Source: Theodoxus fluviatilis (lineage: Eukaryota > Mollusca > Gastropoda > Cycloneritida > Neritidae). Taken from it: a stretch of DNA of 64,000 nt. A program made the translations under genes and the position numbers. Positions 25,065 through 36,635 of the stretch are shown here, piece by piece. Under the pieces are notes generated by a model that saw nothing but the letters and a program-made list of their open reading frames with translations, had not been told where the DNA came from and searched no databases. The DNA is taken from NCBI GenBank assembly GCA_034096865.1, contig JAWQFJ010001135.1, positions 19,367 to 83,366 on the forward strand, written 5' to 3'. Position 1 is the stretch's first letter. Every line of letters starts with the position of its first letter.

Positions 25065-26335
25065 CCGACAGTGCTGCTAGAGGACAGGGCAGCAGCACTG
25101 GGGGCACTGGAGGTGCTGGGGCCGGTGACCAGGCGTATCTCCACCACTGCAGGCTCGTTGGGAAGTGCCCGGGGGCTACCCGACCCCTCCTCCCCAGCAC
25201 TGGGGGGTGGCTGTGGGGGTGCAGGGGAAGACTGGGTAGACTTGATATGCACGATCACACTGGCCTGTCCAGCACTGGTGTTGCCATGGCTACTGGAACC
25301 AGGCTGAGGGGATGAGGCCGAGCCTCCCGCTGATCCCGGATCGTTGCCAGAAGAGACAGGACTGGCAGGAACTCCCACCCCTGGCAAAGGAGGATCTTCC
25401 GATGGCGGTGGAGGTGGGGGAGGGGGAAGGAGGGGGGAAGGAAGAGGGGGCAAAGGGGGTAGATGCCCAGTGCCATCTGCTGCTGCTGAGGGAGGAAAGG
25501 CCACGTCCCTGGGTGACGAGGCAGAGGCAGCAGGCTGGTCATGAGAGGGGGAGGGAGCTCCGCGCCCTGATCCTGTCTGCATGAAATTCCTGGGCAATCC
25601 CAGACTGGGATCCAGGGGCGCGCCGTAGGGGCGCACAGGCAGCGTGTCGGCACGGGTGCCAGACAATGCCAAACGTGAATCGACACGCATGACCCCCGGG
25701 ATCACCCGCGGCGAGATGGCAGCTTGACTGGTGGCTGCAGGCACTCCCACCCCAGCCCCAGACCCTACAGGTGCAGGACTGACGATGACTCCAGACGTCG
25801 ACGGCGATGAAGTCAATGGAACTTCAACTCGAGCCTCCCCTGGCAAGGATGAAGCTGGTACCTGGGCATATGCAGGGTCCCCCTGTTGAAAAAAAGCTGG
25901 AGCTGGCTGGAACGCAGAGGGGGCCGCCACATGGCGGCCGGACAGGGACAGCTGCAAGGGAAGCTGGGTCTGGATCTGAGGGAGGTTCTCGGGGGACTCC
26001 GTCATCCACGTCTTGACCAGCTGCGAGGTGATCTGCCTGCCCATCCCAAAGAGCTCCTCGCGACGCGAGTGTGGCTGCAAAAGGTGGGGCTGGTCTGCCA
26101 GAGGCAAAGCCTCCGTCAGGGGGGTGGTGATGGGATCTGGCGGCGAGATGCCGTAGAAGAGCATGGACTCGGAGCGATGGAAGAAGCGATGCTGCCTGGT
26201 GACCCGACTCGGCCCCTCAGGTGGGTCGCTCTCCCCGATCTCCGTCTCCATGGCAGCTGGTCCCAGATGCTGCTGGAGGAGATCATCGTCGTTGTCTTCA
26301 TTGTCATTTTCATCATGGTTGTAGATGACAGAGGC
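25065..26335 (-). CDS. UBR5: UBR5 large exon ([10 protein letters not shown] segment plus long Pro/Ser-rich linker)
   Basis: Acceptor CTCTTTGCCAG precedes 26,335 and donor GTCGG|GTAAGT follows 25,065. Its 423 codons plus two bases join in frame on both sides. Residues 1-20 are acidic ([13 protein letters not shown]). Residues 48-97 carry the UBR5 block [19 protein letters not shown], then [10 protein letters not shown] and REELFG, close to the vertebrate protein. Residues 98-423 are a disordered linker rich in Pro, Ser, Ala and Gln. From memory of vertebrate UBR5 the equivalent linker is nearer 115 residues including the next exon, so this one looks about three times longer and lacks the conserved patches I expect. 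Frame and phase are intact, which argues that it is translated. The intron that follows opens straight into the CA minisatellite. Confidence 0.87.
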
Positions 26336-27277
26336 CTGGCAAAGAGAGCGATAACGGGCTTGATGTGGGTGCAAGGGGAAAATGGTGCCCTCATTCCTCC
26401 TCCTGTAGTTTTCCTGGTGTGTGAGTTAACTAGCGAAACCTGGCAGGGGAGAACGAAGATGCTCCAGAGTGGTTCGCTAAGTGATGATGTATGGGATAGA
26501 GTGAGGTGATCACAGATTTCCAACTCCTGGAGATCAGTGTCATTGCTCTTCTGGCAGCATCGTGGTCCAGTAAGCCATTACTGAGAAGACACAAGATCTT
26601 GAAGAACTTCCAAGAGTTTCGAGACAGCCATGAGACTTTTAAACTGAATTAACTTTTAGAACTTGAACCATTAAAAAAATAAACATGTCAATAAGATTTC
26701 ATAATGGGAAGCAAGACCTAAAAATAGTCCTTCAGAAAGGTACTAATCTTCCCTGTTCCAGCAACTTCTGACATTAAATTGTTGTGAAGAACAAATTCAA
26801 CCACACAAATTACATGAAGCAAAGGATACTACTGTACTTCTTTCTCTCTCTCTTCCTTTCTTTCACTTCAGTCAGTTTTGGAATGTGTACATCCTTGTTG
26901 TTGTCTTTTATCACCTTCACTTTCATTTTGGCAATACAAGACAGGTGAAGACAGGCAAAGTAAAAAGGAAAATGAAAAGCAGACAATACATTCATTACAT
27001 CAATCATATCCATTTCCTCTTCGTCCTTACATCCATGTTCTCCGAAAGGTTGTCTGAGAAGTCCTGGCAAACAAGAACAAATATTGAAGGCAATCAAGCT
27101 ATTAAAAAATGTATAAGGGGAGAAGAAAAAAAATTCAACCAAAAATTGAAAATGAAAAAAACAAACTTGCATACTTAAAAAGCAAAGAAATCTTTCTTAC
27201 ACAAAATGAAGAGCGACAATATCTCTCATGCCATGCAGTGTGGTCACTACCCTTACCTTAAACCCACCCCCCCACCC
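26336..27277. other. UBR5 intron, nothing recognised
   Basis: AT-rich intronic sequence upstream (UBR5 sense) of the large exon. No repeat end, RNA gene or exon was recognised. Confidence 0.5.
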
Positions 27278-27346
27278 CCTGTGTAACACTTCCCTCTGTG
27301 TAACACTGCCCCCTGTGTAACAGCCCCCTGTGTAACACAGCCCCCT
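27278..27346. repeat. 15-16 bp minisatellite CCCTGTGTAACACTG, left fragment
   Basis: Four or five units of CCCCCTGTGTAACACTG/CAG. The array is interrupted at 27,346 by a transposon and resumes at 29,954. Confidence 0.92.
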
Positions 27347-27892
27347 CACGGCCGTTCCCAGAGGGCTGTTTAGTTGAGCCGCGCTGCTACAAGATGCTAG
27401 GCTAAGAAGTGTGTCAGGCAATCTAAAAATAACATTTGCAGTGAGGAGCCTGCTTGTATCTCACGCCATTCACCCCCCACAGAAAGCTAGCTTTATAAAT
27501 ACCTCTGTTTTTTGTTCAACCTTCCTGTGCTCCTTTGTGCTGCATGAATTAAACTATTTCAGCAGAAAAGAGCAGAAATTCTGCTTTACGATGATATGCG
27601 TCATGCATAGACTACGAATTGTGGATTGTATGCAATCCGTCTTCAACGGCCCTCTTCAGCACAGCATAGTTTCACAGCGTGGCTGGCATCTGGCTATTTA
27701 CTCCAGCTCCGAACTAACGCGGTTGTGAGCATGCAGTTGATATGACTTATATTTTTCAAGAAACAGACACAGTAACATTCATACACTCAATCTGTCTTAC
27801 CGGAAAAACGGTGGGTTTTTCGCAACGGCAAGGAGAGAAGTCTTTGCACACTCCATGTGATATTGTGCCAGGTAAGTTTCCACTCAGTCGAT

Positions 27893-27935
27893 CCTCTCTC
27901 TCTCTCTCTCTCTCTCTCTCCTCCCTCCCTCCTCC

Positions 27936-28010
<75 letters not shown>

Positions 28011-28015
28011 CACTC

Positions 28016-28072
<57 letters not shown>

Positions 28073-28160
28073 TGTCACTGTGTCACTGTGTCACTGTCTC
28101 TCTCTCTCCTCTCTCTCTGCTCCTCAGTCTCTCTCTCTCTCTCTCTCTCTCTGCTCTTTC
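27893..28160. repeat. (CT)n microsatellite inside the CACGG element
   Basis: CT tracts broken by CCTCCCTCC, TGTGTCACTCTCACT and GTGTCACT triplets. Confidence 0.95.
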
Positions 28161-28263
28161 CTCACCACTCGACGACTCGGCGGCTCGCGCTCCGTGGTTA
28201 AGATGTACGGTTTGCTGTGGCTCCGCTCTGCCCCACGTTAGGTTTAGGACACCCTCTACCACT

Positions 28264-29090
28264 ATGCCAGTCGCTGGACTACCAGTTACCTTGGAGACTA
28301 TGCTGACATCCTTGCTGTCGACGCATGAACCTTCTTCGTGGAAAGTTACAGGCGAGCCTGGGAGTGTCGTGGTTGTGCTACGGTTTCGAGAGGACGATGG
28401 CCGACCATTTCTCGATTCCGATATCAAGAGAGGAGCGTGGAAAACGAAGACACCTTCACAGCGGCGACGAGACCAACAACGGGCTCGGCAACACAGAGTG
28501 ATAGGTGAGCATAGAGCGGCCGACACTCTTTTGCGCGAAAATTTAAACAAAAATGTTGTTGCGACATCTACAACCTCTGATGCCGATGCTGCACGAAATT
28601 CTTGCGCCGCCTCACTTGTGACCTTTGACCTGTCAGGCGCATGTGTTCACTCTGAAACGGTATCTGCCGCAATGCCAGTCGAGCCTCCCGTACGATCATC
28701 AGCTTCTTCCAGCCCCAGTTTGTCACCACCTTCGGGAAAAGAGGTTTCAAGTGAAGAATTTAACGCTGCCCTTCAACTCACGATGAATAGACTGGGGGAG
28801 GCCCTCACTCACCGGATGGAGATGGTGGAGAATTCACTGCGGGAGGAGGTGAAAGGAGTGCACACAGCTCTAATACCAGCGACACCAACCAAGCTACATC
28901 TGCTGATCGCCTCTATGATTGTGAGAAAACCCACTTTGTGTCATCAGCCGGTGATGCAGCAGCTGCTCCTGTTCCACTTGCCCCAGACTTGCCTGCCTTC
29001 AACAGCAAGATGAGTGTAAACAAAGACAAGACCAAGAAGCGCCGGACGCCGCCGCCAAGACAACTGTCTAGACGGTCCGCACGTAAAAAA
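28264..29090 (+). pseudogene. ORF1-like protein of a mobile element, one frameshift
   Basis: From the ATG at 28,264 (MPVAGLPVTLETMLTSLLST) the frame gives a compact N-terminal block (SWKVTGEPGSVVVVLRF), a basic SQRRRDQQRARQHR patch, a Ser/Thr-rich middle, and a helical EEFNAALQLTMNRLGEALTH segment. Near 28,885 the sense shifts by one base: the downstream sensible frame reads NQATSADRLYDCEKTHFVSS and ends in a strongly basic KKRRTPPPRQLSRRSARKK before TGA at about 29,090. Size (about 275 residues), the basic patches and the following TTCAG-repeat tail suggest a nucleic-acid-binding ORF1/gag-like protein of a retroelement. I do not recognise the exact family. Confidence 0.5.
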
Positions 29091-29267
29091 TGACTTTGGT
29101 GATGATAGACACTCGTCCTATGTGCAAATCGTGCTTTCCAAAACTGGGTGCCGGTTTTGATGACTTTGATCGAGTTGTTCGCGTTTCAATTTCGTGGTCC
29201 GCGTTCCCAATGTAATAGGCCGGTGGCCAATACATTAAATTTGTTCAGTTCAGTTCAGTTCAGTTCT

Positions 29268-29392
<125 letters not shown>

Positions 29393-29953
29393 CTCCATTA
29401 TGACGCTTGTAACATGATGCGTTGGGCACACGTACTCGATAATAAGCTGAATCCGCTTTCGAGAAAACGGGAAAACAAACAAATACTGTATACAGCTGCA
29501 AAGATGTCAATAAACGTACTCCAGAAGTACCCAACAAATGAACGTTGTGGAAATTCTAGTTTAGTCCAAACGAAGCACAGATATCCAATGGCATGTAGAC
29601 ACATCGCGAGCGATCGCGAGCGTAGTTCAACACTACTTGAAGTGTTCAGCTTCAAAAATCACACACAGACATCCAAGGCCGTTTTCAGGGAAAAGAAGAA
29701 ATTCACCGTAATATGGAATGCAGCCGCATGTCTCTTAAAAGGTGTACACCAAATACATTCAATATGAGCTTTCGGGAAACTGCAGCAGTGTTAATAAAGG
29801 AGAATGATTCCCAAGCGAAAATACATAGAACAAAGAGGCTGCGAATCAGTTCAGGCACACTGCGGGATGCCTACGTGACCAGTGTCCTCCTGTAGAGATA
29901 CATAGTTTCGCTTCAACTAAACAGCTCGATTCAGCGCCTGCTGGACGGCCGTG

Positions 29954-30585
29954 CCCTGTGTAACACTGCCCCCTGTGTAACACAGCCCCCTGTGTAACAC
30001 TGCCCCCTGTGTAACACAACCCCCTGTGTAACACTGCCCTCTGTGTAACACAGCCCTCTGTGTAACACAGCCCTCTGTGTAACACTGCCCCCTGTGTAAC
30101 ACTGCCCCTGTGTAACTCTGCCCCTGTGTAACACTGCCCCCTGTGTAACACTGCCCCCTGTGTAACACTGCCCTCTGTAACACTGCCCCCTATGTAACAC
30201 TGCCCCCTTTGTAACACTGCCCCCTGTGTAACACTGCCCCCTATGTAACACTACCCCCATGTAACACTGCCCTCTGTGTAACACTGCCCTCTGTGTAAAA
30301 CTGTTCTCTGTGTAACACAGCCCTCTGTGTAACACTGCCCCCTGTGTAACACAGCCCTCTGTGTAACACTGCCCCCTGTGTAACACAGCCCCCTGTGTAA
30401 CACAGCCCCCTGTGTAACACAGCCACCTGTGTAACACTGCCCCATGTGTAACACTGCCCTCTGTGTAACACTGCAATCTGTGTAACACTGCCCTCTGTGT
30501 AACACTGCCCCCTGTGTAACACTGCCCCCTGTGTAACACTGCCCCCTATGTAACACTGCCCCCTATGTAACACTGCCCTCTGTTG
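29954..30585. repeat. 15-16 bp minisatellite CCCTGTGTAACACTG, main part
   Basis: About 41 units alternating GCCCCCTGTGTAACACT and GCCCTCTGTGTAACACA types. Minus-strand open frames (LHRGQCYTGGSVTQ repeats) are artefacts of the array. Confidence 0.95.
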
Positions 30586-30659
30586 ATTGACAGAGGCTTC
30601 CTCCCCTGGACTAGGATGTGCTAGTCAAAGGGAATAGAAAGGCATATCCCCACCCCCCG

Positions 30660-30715
30660 ATAGATGGATGGAGTTTAAGGGCCTATCAGCCTTATAAGTT
30701 ATATAAGGCCACAAG
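30660..30715 (+). repeat. Short interspersed repeat, 5' fragment
   Basis: GATGGATGGAGTTTAAGGGC followed by CTATCAGCCTTATAAGTTAT and ATAAGGCC: the head of the CCTATCAGCC family, truncated. Confidence 0.65.
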
Positions 30716-30746
30716 GTTAAGAAACACCCATCTTTACCAATGTATA

Positions 30747-31631
30747 ACAAGAAGGGCAAAGCCCATACGACTCACATGCTTGACCTTGACCTTTATATGA
30801 CATTGACCTTCAGGTGACCTTCAAGGTCAAGGTCAGACAACTAAACCTACCAATGACATCATACACAAAGAAATGCTTTACACATTTTTCCTACCAAAAT
30901 ACATGTGACCTTGACCCAAGGTCAAGGTCATCCAAGGTCATGCAACACAAAGCTGTTAATTCAAGACATAGGAAGCACAATGCGTGCTTATTGGCACTTT
31001 TCTACCATGAGATTATAGTCACTTTTAGTGGTTCACTACCCATTTTGGTCACATTTCATAAGGGTCAAAGTGGACCTTGAACCTGATGATATAGTGAACA
31101 AATGTGTCTCATGATGAAAGTATAACATGTGCCCCACATAATTATTAAGTTTGAAACAGTTATCCTGCCATAGTTCAGGGTCAAGGTCACTTCAAAATAT
31201 GTATAACGATCCAACTTTGAAGAGCTCCTGTGACTTGACCTTGAAGCAAGGTCAACCCAACTTGGTATCAATAGATAGGGCTTGCCTTTGACCCTATATA
31301 CCACTTGTAGCTGAGGTCGCCATTCTCAATAACGTGGGGGAGAAAATTGGGAAAATGTGAAAAATGACTGTTTTTGAGACCACATTTATTGGCTCCTGTG
31401 ACCTTGACCTTGAAGCAAGGTCAAGTCACTATGTATATTTTGTGTGAGGCCTTGTCATCATACACCATCATGCCACATTTGGTGTTGATAGACTTAATAG
31501 TCTCCGAGAAAAATCCAACGTTTAAGTTTTTTACGGACGGACGCCCGGACGCCCGCCCGGACGGACGCCCGGACGGACGGACGACACGGCTCAGTACATA
31601 GACTCACTTTTGCTTCGCATGTGAGTCAAAA
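30747..31631 (+). mobile_element. Helentron/pearl-like element, copy 3
   Basis: Same ends as copy 1 (ACAAGAAGGGCAAAGCCCAT, then GACTCACATGC; and TTGCTTCGCATGTGAGTCAA), with an ACGG/ACGCCCGG microsatellite at 31,535-31,583. It differs from copies 1 and 4 by many single-base insertions, giving it a rougher look. Confidence 0.8.
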
Positions 31632-31754
31632 AAACACTCCCCCCCCCACCAAAGAGATCATTACATAGGAGTTGGTCCCAAACCTTGTTTGTTGTTTGTT
31701 TGTTGTTGTTGTTGTTTTTTGGGGGGGTGTTTGGGGGGGGGGGGGGGGGAGATG

Positions 31755-31915
31755 TTACGGCCTATCAGCCATTAAATGAAGCACAAAAATCACTAGAGCA
31801 GTTTAGAGTAAACCCAAATCAAGTCACGGTGTCCCTAGTTATTCACTCCTTACAAAACTCGTAGGGAGAGGCGGTGGGTCTATTCCGACCCCCAACCCAC
31901 AAGGGGCGACAGTGA
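31755..31915 (+). repeat. Short interspersed repeat
   Basis: ACGGCCTATCAGCCATTAAA then AAATCACTAGAGCAGTTTAG, TCAAGTCACGGTGTCCCTAG and finally GGTGGGTCTATTCCGACCCC plus CAACCCACAAGGGG. No tRNA-like promoter boxes were seen. Confidence 0.75.
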
Positions 31916-32167
31916 GGTAGTAAGGAAATGATGATGGCTGATTAAAGTGCCTGCTTTAACCCTCTGCGCCCCGTCGGCGGTCATAACCGCCGACGTAGTT
32001 ACCTCCCCTCACAGCCGTCGGCGGATACAGTCGACAGACGGATAGGCATGTTTGAATCTGGCGCCGTTTGCTATGAATCTTGGGATTGTGAGAGCTCTCT
32101 ACGCATGGAGACTGCGCAGAAGAGCCTCGCTTTCATAATAACAGTCGCCATATTTTGTCACTGCAAG

Positions 32168-32640
32168 TGCGCGAATTTAGAGCGAATTTTGAAGTTACCG
32201 ATCGAGGTAGACACGCTGCTGCGCGATTTCGACTGCGCACGCTGGCCCAGAAATGGCTGAGCTCGATCCTGATGAAGAGCGAATCTTTGAAATATTGTTC
32301 GATTCTGACTCGGAAGAAGAATTCCATGGCTTCACAGAGGAAGATTTGATCAAGTTTGCCACAGACTGACAGTGACTGCTGACGAAATCGAAGTTGAACC
32401 AGCCCACTCCAAGATTCCGTCTGCGTATGACCACTCATGGTTGCTGTGGCAAACTCGACCAAATCTTCCTCTGTGAAGCCATGGAATTCTTCTTCCGAGT
32501 CAGAATCGAACAATATTTCAAAGATTTGCTCTTCATCATGATCGAGCTCAGCCATTTCTGGGCCAGCGTGTGCAATCGAAATCGCGCAGCAGCGTGTCTA
32601 CTTCGATCGGTAACTTCTGAATTCGCTCTAAATTCGCGCA
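32168..32640. repeat. Inverted duplication (196-bp arms, 81-bp spacer)
   Basis: Left arm 32,168-32,363 and right arm 32,445-32,640 are near-perfect inverted complements. Both carry the same coding stretch (see the piggyBac fragment entry). A transcript across it would fold into a hairpin of about 196 bp. Confidence 0.9.
32254..32376 (+). pseudogene. piggyBac transposase N-terminal fragment (plus arm)
   Basis: ATG at 32,254 opens 40 codons: MAELDPDEERIFEILFDSDS then EEEFHGFTEEDLIKFATD and TGA. An acidic N-terminus with DSDSEEEF and GFTEEDL is typical of piggyBac-type transposases. Nothing of the DDD catalytic core follows. The mirrored arm encodes the same stretch on the minus strand (from 32,555) with a few substitutions (DHDEEQ, DLVEFAT). 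Confidence 0.65.
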
Positions 32641-33038
32641 TGGACTCTCCTCAACATGTGCCCGATGAGGTATCTAAATCGGATGCTTTTCATCTCTATT
32701 TCAACTAATAAAGTCGTTGACTTGATGGTCGACGAAACGAATCGCTACGCTGGTCAAGTGAGGGCGAAGAAAGGAAGCGATACGGGAATTTATTCTCGAG
32801 TAAGTCAGTGGCACTCGACACGTTTTTTTATTTGTATTGTCTCAGGGTTTTTTTTCTTATCATATTGTATTGCATGGACATAAATTTCAGTGGGTCTATC
32901 AGAGAGAGCATTCAATTTTCCATCTTTCCTCCAAAAAATTGGCCTCTATAGCAAAGAATAAAATAATTGTATATTTTTAAACAAAAGAGGGGTCTCGGTT
33001 TTTGGGCACGCCCAGAAAATAACTGGCTGCAGGGAGGA

Positions 33039-33890
33039 ACAAGAAGGGCAAAGCCCATACGACTCACATGCTTGACCTTGACCTTTATATGACCTTGACC
33101 TTCAGGTGACCTTCAAGGTCAAGGTCAAACAACTAAACCTAGCAATGACATCATACACTAAGAAATGATTTACACATTTTTTTCCTACCAAAAAAACATG
33201 TGACCTTGACCCAAGGTCAAGGTCATCCAAGGTCATGCAACACAAAGCTCTTAATTCAAGACATAGGAAGCACAATGGTGCTTATTGGCACTTTCTACCA
33301 TGAGATATAGTCACTTTTAGTGGTTCACTACCCCATTTTGGTCACATTTCATAAGGGTCAAAGTGACCTTGACCTTGATGATATGTGACCAAATGTGTCT
33401 CATGATGAAAGTATAACATGTGCCCCACATAATTATTAAGTTTGAAACAGTTATCTTCCATAGTTCAGGGTCAAGGTCACTTCAAAATATGTATACAATC
33501 CAACTTTGAAGAGCTCCTGTGACCTTGACCTTGAAGCAAGGTCAACCAAACTGGTATCAAAAGATAGGGCTTGCTTTGACCTATATACCACTTGTAGCTA
33601 AGGTCGCCATTCTCAATAACGTGGGAGAAAATTGGGAAAATGTGAAAAATGACTGTTTTTGAGACCACATTTATGGCTCCTGTGACCTTGACCTTGAAGC
33701 AAGGTGAAGTCACTATGTATGTTTTTTGAGGCCTTGTCATCATACACCATCATGCCACATTTGGTGTTGATAGACTTAATAGTCTCCGAGAAAAATCCAA
33801 CGTTTAAGTTTTTTACGGACGCCCGGACGGACGGACGGACGACACGGCTCAGTACATAGACTCACTTTTGCTTCGCATGTGAGTCAAAAA
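33039..33890 (+). mobile_element. Helentron/pearl-like element, copy 4 (nested in piggyBac)
   Basis: Cleanest copy: ACAAGAAGGGCAAAGCCCAT at the start, GACTCACATGC subterminal, nine TGACCTTGACC-type clusters, an ACGCCCGG/ACGG microsatellite at 33,818-33,845, and the end TTGCTTCGCATGTGAGTC plus AAAAA. It lies entirely within the piggyBac element, so its insertion postdates that element. Confidence 0.82.
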
Positions 33891-34030
33891 CCGTGAAAAA
33901 TTAATGGCGTCCAGAGGGTTAACATTGCTTGATGGACGCTCAACCTGCTTTTAAAAATTCTGTATGGTTTTACCTTGACCAGGATCCAACACTTCCACAA
34001 TCCTGGCTTACTCTCAGTCTGTCAAAGTGT

Positions 34031-34352
34031 TGCCCTACTAATCATGTCTGCACATTTACAGGGCAGCCAAGCATGCCTGTCTACTGCCCTACTAATCATG
34101 TCTGCACATTTACAGGGCAGCCAAGCATGCCTATCTACTGCCCTACTAATCATGTCTGCACATTTACAGGGCAGCCAAGCATGCCTGTCTACTGCCCTAC
34201 TAATCATGTCTGCACATTTACAGGGCAGCCAAGCATGCCTGTCTACTGCCCTACTAATCATGTCTGCACATTTACAGGGCAGCCAAGCATGCCTGTCTAC
34301 TGCCCTACTAATCATGTCTGCACATTTACAGGGCAGCCAAGCATGCCTGTCA
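34031..34352. repeat. 54-bp minisatellite, 6 units
   Basis: Six nearly identical units beginning TGCCCTACTAATCATGTCTG and running through GCACATTTACAGGGCAGCCA to CCTGTCTAC. Because 54 is a multiple of three, every frame repeats without stops; the cysteine-containing 18-residue repeat is not evidence of a protein. Confidence 0.97.
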
Positions 34353-35250
34353 AGAGTGCAGTGAAGCACCCCTTGTAAGCCCCTATGCTTAGCACCCATT
34401 CTCTTTGCAGGATTAAACTGTCCTAAATTCTCCTTTTCTCATTGACTGGTTAATTCTAATCTCTGTTGAAGAAACTCGCTCTATGACCTCATGACATCTT
34501 CTAACCTCTTCCCCCTACCAGCACACACACACACACGCACACACACAATGTGACAAATGGAAAATCAATTATTTTTTAAATTAAAATATTTGTTTATGAA
34601 ATAATTTGTACATTGGTTTTTATGCTTGGAGTAGGTTGTGGCAGACCCCCTGATAACTCACCATCAATGCATAAAATCGCCTATTTTTGGTCTTTTTCCC
34701 ATGACGATGTTTCAGTCACTAATGCACCAATTTTTGCCAAACAAATATCAAATTGAAAAACTATCTTTTATCTTTAAAATACTGTTGGTTTTGTTTGAAT
34801 TGGTTGAATGTGTACCTCAAGCCATTTAAAACAAAAACCCATGTGTTGCGCCGCTCGCGTCATTTTGGACCGACATTCCCGCAGCACTGCGTGTGTCAGA
34901 TTTTCGGATACTTGTTTCGCGGCCTTTGCGTGAGTTTTACATGGGGCCTACACACCTATATTTAGTATCAAAGTGTTCACGGAAGAATGAGGTTTTTAAA
35001 AATGTAAGGCGGCGTTGTCTTCTAATTAAAAGAATGAGCGTAAAATCGAATTTTCTACAAAAGCCGATGATTTTTCAACGATTTTGAAGAAAATAACAAA
35101 CTAAAGCGCATCCTAACTACAAGAAAAATGAAGCCGAATGCATACCCTTTCGAATGATGTATTAGGTTAATGTATTAATTACTTGTCCTTGTCACGCAAT
35201 CCGATCAAAACGAAGCGATTTCCCGCGATTTTTGCAAGTCGACTCGCACA
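34353..35250. other. Non-coding, upstream of the putative small gene
   Basis: AT-rich sequence; a short CA tract lies at 34,520-34,547. No transposon ends or exons recognised. The last 200 bp may hold the promoter and 5' UTR of the putative gene starting at 35,251, but no TATA box is obvious. Confidence 0.4.
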
Positions 35251-35311
35251 ATGGCGAGCGAAGAATGTGACGGTGCGGATGCGATTTCGACGGCCAAATC
35301 AACTGAAATCG
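35251..35311 (+). CDS. Putative small protein, exon 1
   Basis: ATG GCG at 35,251 in a favourable context (GCACAATGGCG) opens 20 codons (MASEECDGADAISTAKSTEI) plus one base, ending at a strong donor, G|GTAAGT, at 35,312. The single leftover G joins the AG that starts exon 2 to make GAG, so the frame is kept. I do not recognise the product. The intron would be 1.3 kb and is filled largely by C-rich low-complexity sequence. The gene would lie within, and antisense to, a UBR5 intron. Confidence 0.45.
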
Positions 35312-35732
35312 GTAAGTTTGTTAGGTTTCTGTTTCAGTTTATGCTAGAAAATCATTTAGGAAGATATTTATTCCATTATTTTGCACATATTGGGAAAAGT
35401 GTTGCAGAAGTCGGGACTTTCAGCGAGTGCTACATAGGCGCGAAGTTCGAAAAACCGGAAGTGGCAGTCGGTTCGATAAAATCCACCTTTTCCAGGATTC
35501 GCACATATTAATAACACAAAATAATAATGTAACACGAAAGATTAAAGTCTTTCTGAGTTGTCTATTTTATTTTATTTTAACTAGTGGTAGGATTCCGTGG
35601 TAATTTGTATCAAATCGACAGTGTCTGTTCTGTCAAGGGAGGTAATGCATTAGATCGCGCGAACAAGACACAAGCATGCACATCAAACAACCATCGTCAC
35701 GCAATCACACATACCCGATCTTCAACCATAAC

Positions 35733-36014
35733 ACATGTACAAGCCCCCCCCCCATCCCCCCCCCCGCCTCCCCCTCCCCCCCACCCCCGCCTCCCCCTCC
35801 CCCCACCCCCCTCCCCTCCCCCCCACCTCCCCATCCCCCTCCCCCGCCCCCCCTCCCCCAACCCCTCCCCCACCCACCACCTCCCACCCACCCCCCATCC
35901 CCCCCGACCCCCCATCCCCTCCCCACCCCCTCCCACCCACCCCCAATCCCCCCCGACCCCCCCCCCCGACCCCCACCCCCCCTCCCACCCCCCCTCCCAC
36001 CTCGACCCACCCCA
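35733..36014. repeat. C-rich low-complexity tract
   Basis: Runs of C (5-9) broken by A, T or G with a CCCCACC/CCCTCCCC flavour. The long proline- or glycine-rich frames through it are artefacts. Confidence 0.92.
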
Positions 36015-36149
36015 CCCCCACCCCCACATCATGTTCTTCATCCTGCATCACAACACAATCACAGGAAAGACCAACAAGAGACAGGCATGCACATCAACAA
36101 CCACACTCACACAGCATACATACACCATCATCAACGTATAACGCATGCA

Positions 36150-36503
36150 CTCCCCCCCCCACTCCCACCCCCCACCCCCCCCCCTCCCCCCCCCCCCCCA
36201 CCACACCCCCCCCCCCCCCCCCCCCCCTCCCCCCACCCCCACCCCCCCCCCCCCCCCCCCCCCCCCCCCACCCCCACCCCCCCACCCCCCCCCCCGCCCA
36301 CCCCCCCCCCCCCCCCCCCCCCCCCCTCCCCCCCCCCCCCCCCGACCCCCCCACCCCCCAACCCACCACCCCCACCTCCCCCCCCCCCCCCCCCCCCCCC
36401 CCTCCCCCCACCCCCCCACACCACCCCACCCCCCCAACCCCTCCCCTCCCCCCACCCACCCCTCCCTACCCCACCCCACCCCCCCTCCGCCCCCCCCCCC
36501 CAC
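36150..36503. repeat. C-rich low-complexity tract, second block
   Basis: As the first block; both are preceded by a similar unique segment (GCATGCACATCAA, near 35,674 and 36,086; CACAATCACA), indicating a tandem duplication of the whole unit. Confidence 0.92.
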
Positions 36504-36635
36504 TTTCACATGCATCTTGTTGGCACAGACATAGTTCACACCATTCATAAGTCATTCCTGTCACAGTTCACAGCACTACATTTGTGTTTACATTTGTGGT
36601 CCTACTGACTCCTGCTTCCTTCCTTTTCTGTGCAG

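Larger units (their letters stand above)
31960..33918 (+). mobile_element. piggyBac element, non-autonomous
   Basis: TTAA flanks both ends (31,956-31,959 and 33,919-33,922). The termini CCCTCTGCGCC and GGCGTCCAGAGGG are inverted (CCCTCTG shared, then similar). TTAA duplications with CCC-starting ends are the piggyBac hallmark. Inside are two inverted copies of a piggyBac-type N-terminus and, near the right end, a complete Helentron-like copy (33,039-33,890) that must have inserted later. Confidence 0.88.

Noticed and set aside
33975..34378. Cysteine-containing 18-residue repeat (CPTNHVCTFTGQPSMPVY), superficially like a secreted peptide
   Set aside because: Six identical 54-bp DNA units with third-position identity and other open frames; no signal peptide start or splice context.
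35584..36608. Proline-rich frames (up to 310 codons) and glycine-rich minus-strand frames
   Set aside because: C-rich low-complexity sequence inside the intron of the putative small gene; all frames are open.
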